Part shown: one piece after another, positions 8,124 through 11,193 of the stretch | Layout of the letters: every line of letters begins with the position of its first letter | Position numbering within the stretch: the stretch's first letter is position 1 | Source: a bacterium | GTDB lineage: Bacteria > UBP14 > UBA6098 > JAFGQG01 | Length of the DNA: 11,193 nucleotides | Direction: 5' to 3' | NCBI GenBank assembly: GCA_016930435.1 | Contig: JAFGGQ010000002.1 | Location: 1 to 11,193 of the forward strand | Made by a program: the position numbers and the translations under genes | Notes under the pieces: generated by a model | What the model saw: the letters and a program-made list of their open reading frames with translations, nothing else | What the model was told of the DNA's origin: nothing | Databases searched by the model: none

Positions 8124-8148
8124 TTGACAAGTAATCATAATAATGTTA
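8124..8148 (+). repeat. 25-base promoter-associated repeat, copy 2 (TTGACA of P4)
   Basis: The second copy of the unit at 7889-7913. It keeps the TTGACA (8124-8129), but at the matching -10 position has TACGTT (8147-8152), only half of the consensus. As a promoter it would be weak; it may instead be a conserved protein-binding unit. Confidence 0.5.
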
Positions 8149-8172
8149 CGTTAATATAGAAAGCAGGGTATG

Positions 8173-8211
8173 TCAATCTTTTATTGAGTTTATTTGAAGT
8201 AATATCTTCAA
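8173..8211 (+). repeat. Two small inverted repeats in the dnaA leader
   Basis: TCAAT/ATTGA (8173-8177 and 8183-8187) and TTGAAG/CTTCAA (8194-8199 and 8206-8211). Both are AT-rich and would be weak as RNA hairpins. They lie in the presumed 5' untranslated region of dnaA, between the last TTGACA and the start codon. Confidence 0.25.
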
Positions 8212-8277
8212 TCAATCGACTTAACCTTTTTAAATAACGAATCTTACTGAAAAATAGATTAAGGGTTGCTTTTTTTG

Positions 8278-9624
8278 ATGTTTAATGATCCGAAGAGATT
8301 TTGGGAGATCTGCCTTGATGAAATCAAGAGCCAGATAAACCGGCAGAGTTTTAAGACCTGGTTTCGGTCCACCGAGATAGTTCACCTGGACACCGAAAGG
8401 TTGACCATCAAACTCAAGGACCAATTCACTGCCGATTGGATTGAGCAGCATTATTTCGAGATACTGCAGGCTGCGGTACAAAAAATTCTGGGGCTTCCTC
8501 TGGAGATTACCCTGGCTATTGACAAGGGCGATGGCAATTTGGCCTATTCCACCCCTGCTGGTAATCATATTACAGGTTATGATAACGATTCCAAGATAAG
8601 TGATCGCCACTTCAATCCCCGTTACACCTTTGACAATTTCGTTGTGGGAAATTCCAATCAATTTGCGCATGCTGCAGCACTTGCGATATCTGAGAAACCG
8701 GGATCGAACAAATACAATCCCCTCTTCATTTACGGCGGAGTGGGTCTGGGAAAAACCCATCTTCTTCAGGCCATTGGGCATTTCGTTAACGAGGAAAATA
8801 GCAAGAAAAAGGTAATTTATGTAACCAGTGAGCGCTTCACTAACGAATTCATTGGCTCCCTGATGAACAATACTACACAGGAATTTGACCGTTTTTATAA
8901 AAATCTGGATGTTCTACTCATCGATGATGTGCATTTTTTCAGCGGTAAAGAGGGCATTCAGAGTGAATTTTTCCATATTTTCAACGCACTGCATCAGAAG
9001 GGCAAGCAGCTTGTGCTCACCTCCGACACTTCCCCCGGACAGATCACCGGGTTGACTGAGCGTTTATTATCCCGTTTCAAATGGGGTTTAATCGTGGATA
9101 TCAGGCCCCCCGATTACGAGATGAGAATGGCTATCCTGTATAAAAAAGCCAAGTTCGACGGTATAGAATTACCTCCAGAAGTGCTTGCTTATTTAGCCCA
9201 GAACATCAATTCCAATATTCGGGAGTTAGAGGGTTCTTTGATCCGACTGGTTGCCTTTGCTTCTATTAGTGGGCAGCCATTTACGGTGGATTTAGCCCGG
9301 GAGGTGGTCTCCCATTATCAGACCAATCCCATAAAATCGATAACTATACAGGAGATTCAGAAGAAGGTAGCCGGTCATTTTGCCCTTTCTCCCAATTCTC
9401 TGTCCCAGAAGATCCGGACCAAAGAGGTTGCCCTTGCCCGGCAGGTTGCCATGTACCTGTCCCGGAAACTGACCGGAAACACCCTCAAGATCATAGGCCT
9501 GCAATTTGGAGGAAGAGACCATTCCACGGTTCTGCATGCGTGTAATCTTGTTGAGGGTAGATTAAAAAAGGATACTCATATCAGGGATAGTATCGACAAG
9601 CTTCTTGACCAGCTTCAGGATTAA
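8278..9624 (+). CDS. dnaA: Chromosomal replication initiator protein DnaA
   Basis: A complete 448-residue AAA+ initiator that binds DnaA boxes, opens the origin and loads the helicase. Domain I (about 1-85) starts with the usual FWEICLDEIKSQI helix and has TWF at 27-29. A short linker leads to the ATPase: Walker A GGVGLGKTH (153-161), Walker B LLIDD (213-217), sensor I LTSD (247-250), a likely arginine finger in LLSRFKWG (R266) and sensor II at R315 in NIRELEGS. Domain IV ends with the box-recognition signature GRDHSTVLHA (412-421). I chose ATG 8278; in-frame TTG codons at 8275 and 8266 are alternatives. AAGGG (8261-8265) is the only Shine-Dalgarno-like element, 9 bases from TTG 8275 and 12 from the ATG. 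dnaN, recF, gyrB and rpmH are not adjacent; the next gene converges 4 bases away. Confidence 0.98.
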   Translation: MFNDPKRFWEICLDEIKSQINRQSFKTWFRSTEIVHLDTERLTIKLKDQFTADWIEQHYFEILQAAVQKILGLPLEITLAIDKGDGNLAYSTPAGNHITGYDNDSKISDRHFNPRYTFDNFVVGNSNQFAHAAALAISEKPGSNKYNPLFIYGGVGLGKTHLLQAIGHFVNEENSKKKVIYVTSERFTNEFIGSLMNNTTQEFDRFYKNLDVLLIDDVHFFSGKEGIQSEFFHIFNALHQKGKQLVLTSDTSPGQITGLTERLLSRFKWGLIVDIRPPDYEMRMAILYKKAKFDGIELPPEVLAYLAQNINSNIRELEGSLIRLVAFASISGQPFTVDLAREVVSHYQTNPIKSITIQEIQKKVAGHFALSPNSLSQKIRTKEVALARQVAMYLSRKLTGNTLKIIGLQFGGRDHSTVLHACNLVEGRLKKDTHIRDSIDKLLDQLQD

Positions 9625-9628
9625 AGCA

Positions 9629-10771
9629 TTATTCCGGATCCATTAAATTCTTATACAGTTTTTCATATTGACGGGTAATATGATCCCAATCGTAATTTTT
9701 CCTGACCCACTCTTGGGTCTGCAAGGCTTTTTCCCGAAGTTCTGAAAGATTCTCAAGGCAATACTTTAACTTGTTTTCAAGGTCTATAATTTTCCCGGAT
9801 TTGAAATAATTTGTATGGTCTTTCATCAAAGCAAGATTTTCAGGTATATCGCTAGCCAGCAATGGAACTCCCAGAGATGCAACTTCCAACAAGGCCATTG
9901 AGGAGGCTTCCATTGTAGAGGGAAATATAAATAGCCGGGCTAAGCTGATCAATCCAAAAAGAACATCTTTTTCTTCTATAAGGGGTATGAATGTCACCTT
10001 GTCCTTTCCCATTCTTTTTAATTCCCGGGTGTACTCCGGGACTTGATCAAGGTCACCGACAATAACAAACGGCATATCGATTTTCATATTAAGGTAAGCC
10101 TTGAGAGCAAAGTGGCATCCTTTTGATGGGATTATCCTTCCCGCTGCAAGCAGCAGAAAAGGTTTGTTCACAATACCATATTTTTGCAGCAAGCTTCGTG
10201 CTTTTTCCTTATTAACCGGCAAATTTTCGGTTCCATTTGGGATATAGACTACATTTTTTTTGTATTTTTTATAATAGTAATCCTGATGGCTTGAGGAGAC
10301 TGCAGTAGCTATATTGGATATCCAGAGAAAGGGAATATCCATTAGCTGCCAGATTATTTTTACTATAGGGCTCCATTTAGGTCTCACCTGATACCCATGG
10401 CTGGTAGTTATGACCTTGTAACGCAATCGGAGCAATGGCAGGGTAAAAGACATTTCCACATTATGCAGATGAACCAGATTATAGTTCCCTTTAAAAAGGG
10501 CATGAAGTGCGGATAATAATCCCAGGGTCAGGGGTCGCAGATGCTTGCCTTTAAAAACAGGGATATTTATCAGATGCACGTTAGCCGGGGGCACGTATCC
10601 TGCGCTGTAACCCTGCATCGTGTAAACATAAAGTTCATATTTCTCTCTATTTCGAGCGAGGCGATTTATGATTGCTTCTGCCACCCTTTCAGCTCCCCCT
10701 TTAGAAGGCAAACCCTTTATACCAAGATGGCAGATTTTTATTTTTTCCGCAGAATGCTCTTTATTTTTCAT
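9629..10771 (-). CDS. Glycosyltransferase family 4 (GT-B fold)
   Basis: A 380-residue cytoplasmic or membrane-associated retaining glycosyltransferase that would move a sugar from a nucleotide donor to a lipid- or glycan-linked acceptor. N-terminal half: GGAERV (25-30), typical of GT4 acceptor-side loops, and TSHGYQ (H125). Donor half: IPNG (177-180), AGRIIPSKG (210-218; R212 and K217 the likely phosphate contacts) and the EX7E motif E288 to E296 in MEASSMALLEVASLG. No signal peptide or membrane helix. The ATG directly abuts the TAG of the upstream radical-SAM gene and has no strong Shine-Dalgarno of its own, which suggests translational coupling. The partner gene suggests an exopolysaccharide, O-antigen-like or glycoconjugate cluster. 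Donor and acceptor cannot be assigned. Confidence 0.93.
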   Translation of the reverse strand: MKNKEHSAEKIKICHLGIKGLPSKGGAERVAEAIINRLARNREKYELYVYTMQGYSAGYVPPANVHLINIPVFKGKHLRPLTLGLLSALHALFKGNYNLVHLHNVEMSFTLPLLRLRYKVITTSHGYQVRPKWSPIVKIIWQLMDIPFLWISNIATAVSSSHQDYYYKKYKKNVVYIPNGTENLPVNKEKARSLLQKYGIVNKPFLLLAAGRIIPSKGCHFALKAYLNMKIDMPFVIVGDLDQVPEYTRELKRMGKDKVTFIPLIEEKDVLFGLISLARLFIFPSTMEASSMALLEVASLGVPLLASDIPENLALMKDHTNYFKSGKIIDLENKLKYCLENLSELREKALQTQEWVRKNYDWDHITRQYEKLYKNLMDPE

Positions 10772-11193
10772 CTATATCAAGGAAATTTCTTTTCCCAATA
10801 GTAATTTTGTTTTATTAGACAGTACCCATTTAATGGCGTGTCCCAGATTTTTTCTTAAAGCCGGAACAGCAGAACCCATCATCCAGCAATTCCGGTCACA
10901 CACTGCTACTTTTTCGCGAACTTTCGATGCTTCAGTACTATTCCATATTTCCTGAAATGACTGCCGGTTTAAATCACCCATCACCAGCGGTTCTTTTGAA
11001 CCGTTACAGGCAAGTATTTTACCCCAGGGGTCAACAAAGAAGAAGTCGGTACCTGCTGCGCAGGGCAAAGGTCTGGATTTACCCTGCATGTACTGCATCA
11101 AACCGAGGCCCAGATATCCCCGAAACCAGTCTTTAAGACGAAGATGTATATTTTTTCTTTTCGATTTCAGCAGATGTTTAATAAACTCTGTTA
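10772..11193 (-). CDS. Radical SAM protein, C-terminal SPASM/twitch-type part (5' end beyond window)
   Basis: The minus frame stays open to the window edge, so an internal TTG or ATG near 11096-11101 is not the true start. About 139 C-terminal residues are present. They contain the SPASM-type arrangement C-x12-G-x4-C (LPCAAG, then DPWG, then LACN), followed by a typical MGDLN and a QEIWNST segment, then CDRNC (C-x3-C). Such domains hold auxiliary [4Fe-4S] clusters in radical-SAM enzymes that modify peptides or small molecules. The visible cysteines number four, fewer than the seven of a full two-cluster SPASM, so a single-cluster (twitch-like) form is likely. The radical-SAM core CxxxCxxC lies outside the window. 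The gene abuts the GT4 gene (TAG then ATG with no gap). Proteins of this kind occur in surface-polysaccharide clusters; the substrate is unknown. Confidence 0.82.
   Translation of the reverse strand, partial: TEFIKHLLKSKRKNIHLRLKDWFRGYLGLGLMQYMQGKSRPLPCAAGTDFFFVDPWGKILACNGSKEPLVMGDLNRQSFQEIWNSTEASKVREKVAVCDRNCWMMGSAVPALRKNLGHAIKWVLSNKTKLLLGKEISLI

Larger units (their letters stand above)
7733..8277. other. Very AT-rich divergent intergenic region upstream of dnaA; origin status unproven
   Basis: No gene of useful length is seen here. The region contains the cysS Shine-Dalgarno at its left edge, four TTGACA hexamers reading toward dnaA (from 7889, 7952, 8068 and 8124), a near-duplicate 25-base unit, an A-tract (8049-8057) and small inverted repeats. 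I searched by eye for TTATNCACA-type DnaA boxes on both strands and found none with zero or one mismatch, so the AT-richness alone does not justify calling oriC. Confidence 0.6.

Noticed and set aside
8266-8268. TTG as the dnaA start codon
   Set aside because: It overlaps the end of the only Shine-Dalgarno-like AAGGG and adds four residues (MLFL) not typical of DnaA; ATG 8278 or TTG 8275 fits better.
8230-8781. 183-codon open frame on the minus strand over the start of dnaA and its leader
   Set aside because: It is antisense to the well-supported N-terminal half of dnaA, its protein resembles no family I know, and no ribosome-binding site or promoter points to it.
10668-10955. 95-codon plus-strand frame across the glycosyltransferase/radical-SAM junction
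   Set aside because: It overlaps two supported genes on the opposite strand and has no recognisable domain.
11096-11101. Internal TTG/ATG as the start of a 109-residue protein
   Set aside because: The frame continues open to the window edge, with residues that fit the radical-SAM family, so the start is outside the window.

Overview
The window looks like a core-genome segment from an uncultured bacterium of moderate, AT-leaning base composition. It carries two replication genes, one aminoacyl-tRNA synthetase and two isoprenoid-lipid genes, and ends in the start of a surface-polysaccharide cluster. No transposase, integrase, CRISPR array, rRNA or tRNA is visible. DnaA and DnaE read to me as closest to the FCB superphylum or a neighbouring uncultured lineage, but this is a weak impression from motif style. 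The intergenic regions hold textbook TTGACA/TATAAT-like promoters, which is not what Bacteroidetes proper normally use.

Left part (1-4583): after an AT-rich 123-base tail, dnaE (replicative polymerase alpha subunit, GTG start) lies on the minus strand. It is 36 bases downstream of uppP (undecaprenyl-diphosphate phosphatase), and the two probably form a uppP-dnaE operon. A 197-base divergent intergenic region separates uppP from the plus-strand gene that follows. It holds a promoter candidate on each strand and an imperfect inverted repeat between them.

Middle (4584-7732): the most unusual gene is a single 578-residue reading frame. A complete IspH (the last enzyme of the MEP isoprenoid pathway, with all three cluster cysteines) is joined to a polytopic membrane domain carrying the second signature motif of UbiA-type prenyltransferases. 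It meets cysS (cysteinyl-tRNA synthetase, minus strand) tail to tail with only 8 bases between the stops.

Right part (7733-11193): a very AT-rich 545-base region lies between the divergent cysS and dnaA genes. It contains four TTGACA hexamers pointing at dnaA, two of them inside a near-duplicated 25-base unit, plus small dyads. No DnaA box was found in it, so I do not call it an origin. dnaA is complete and is not followed by dnaN. It converges within 4 bases on a minus-strand pair: a radical-SAM protein with a SPASM-type C-terminus (cut off by the window edge) and a GT4 glycosyltransferase. That pair has directly abutting stop and start codons and is probably part of a polysaccharide or glycoconjugate cluster continuing beyond the window.

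Functionally, UppP and IspH-UbiA both act on isoprenoid lipids and are divergently arranged, so a shared regulatory region is possible. DnaE and DnaA are standard replication factors and show no sign of interruption, intein or frameshift.
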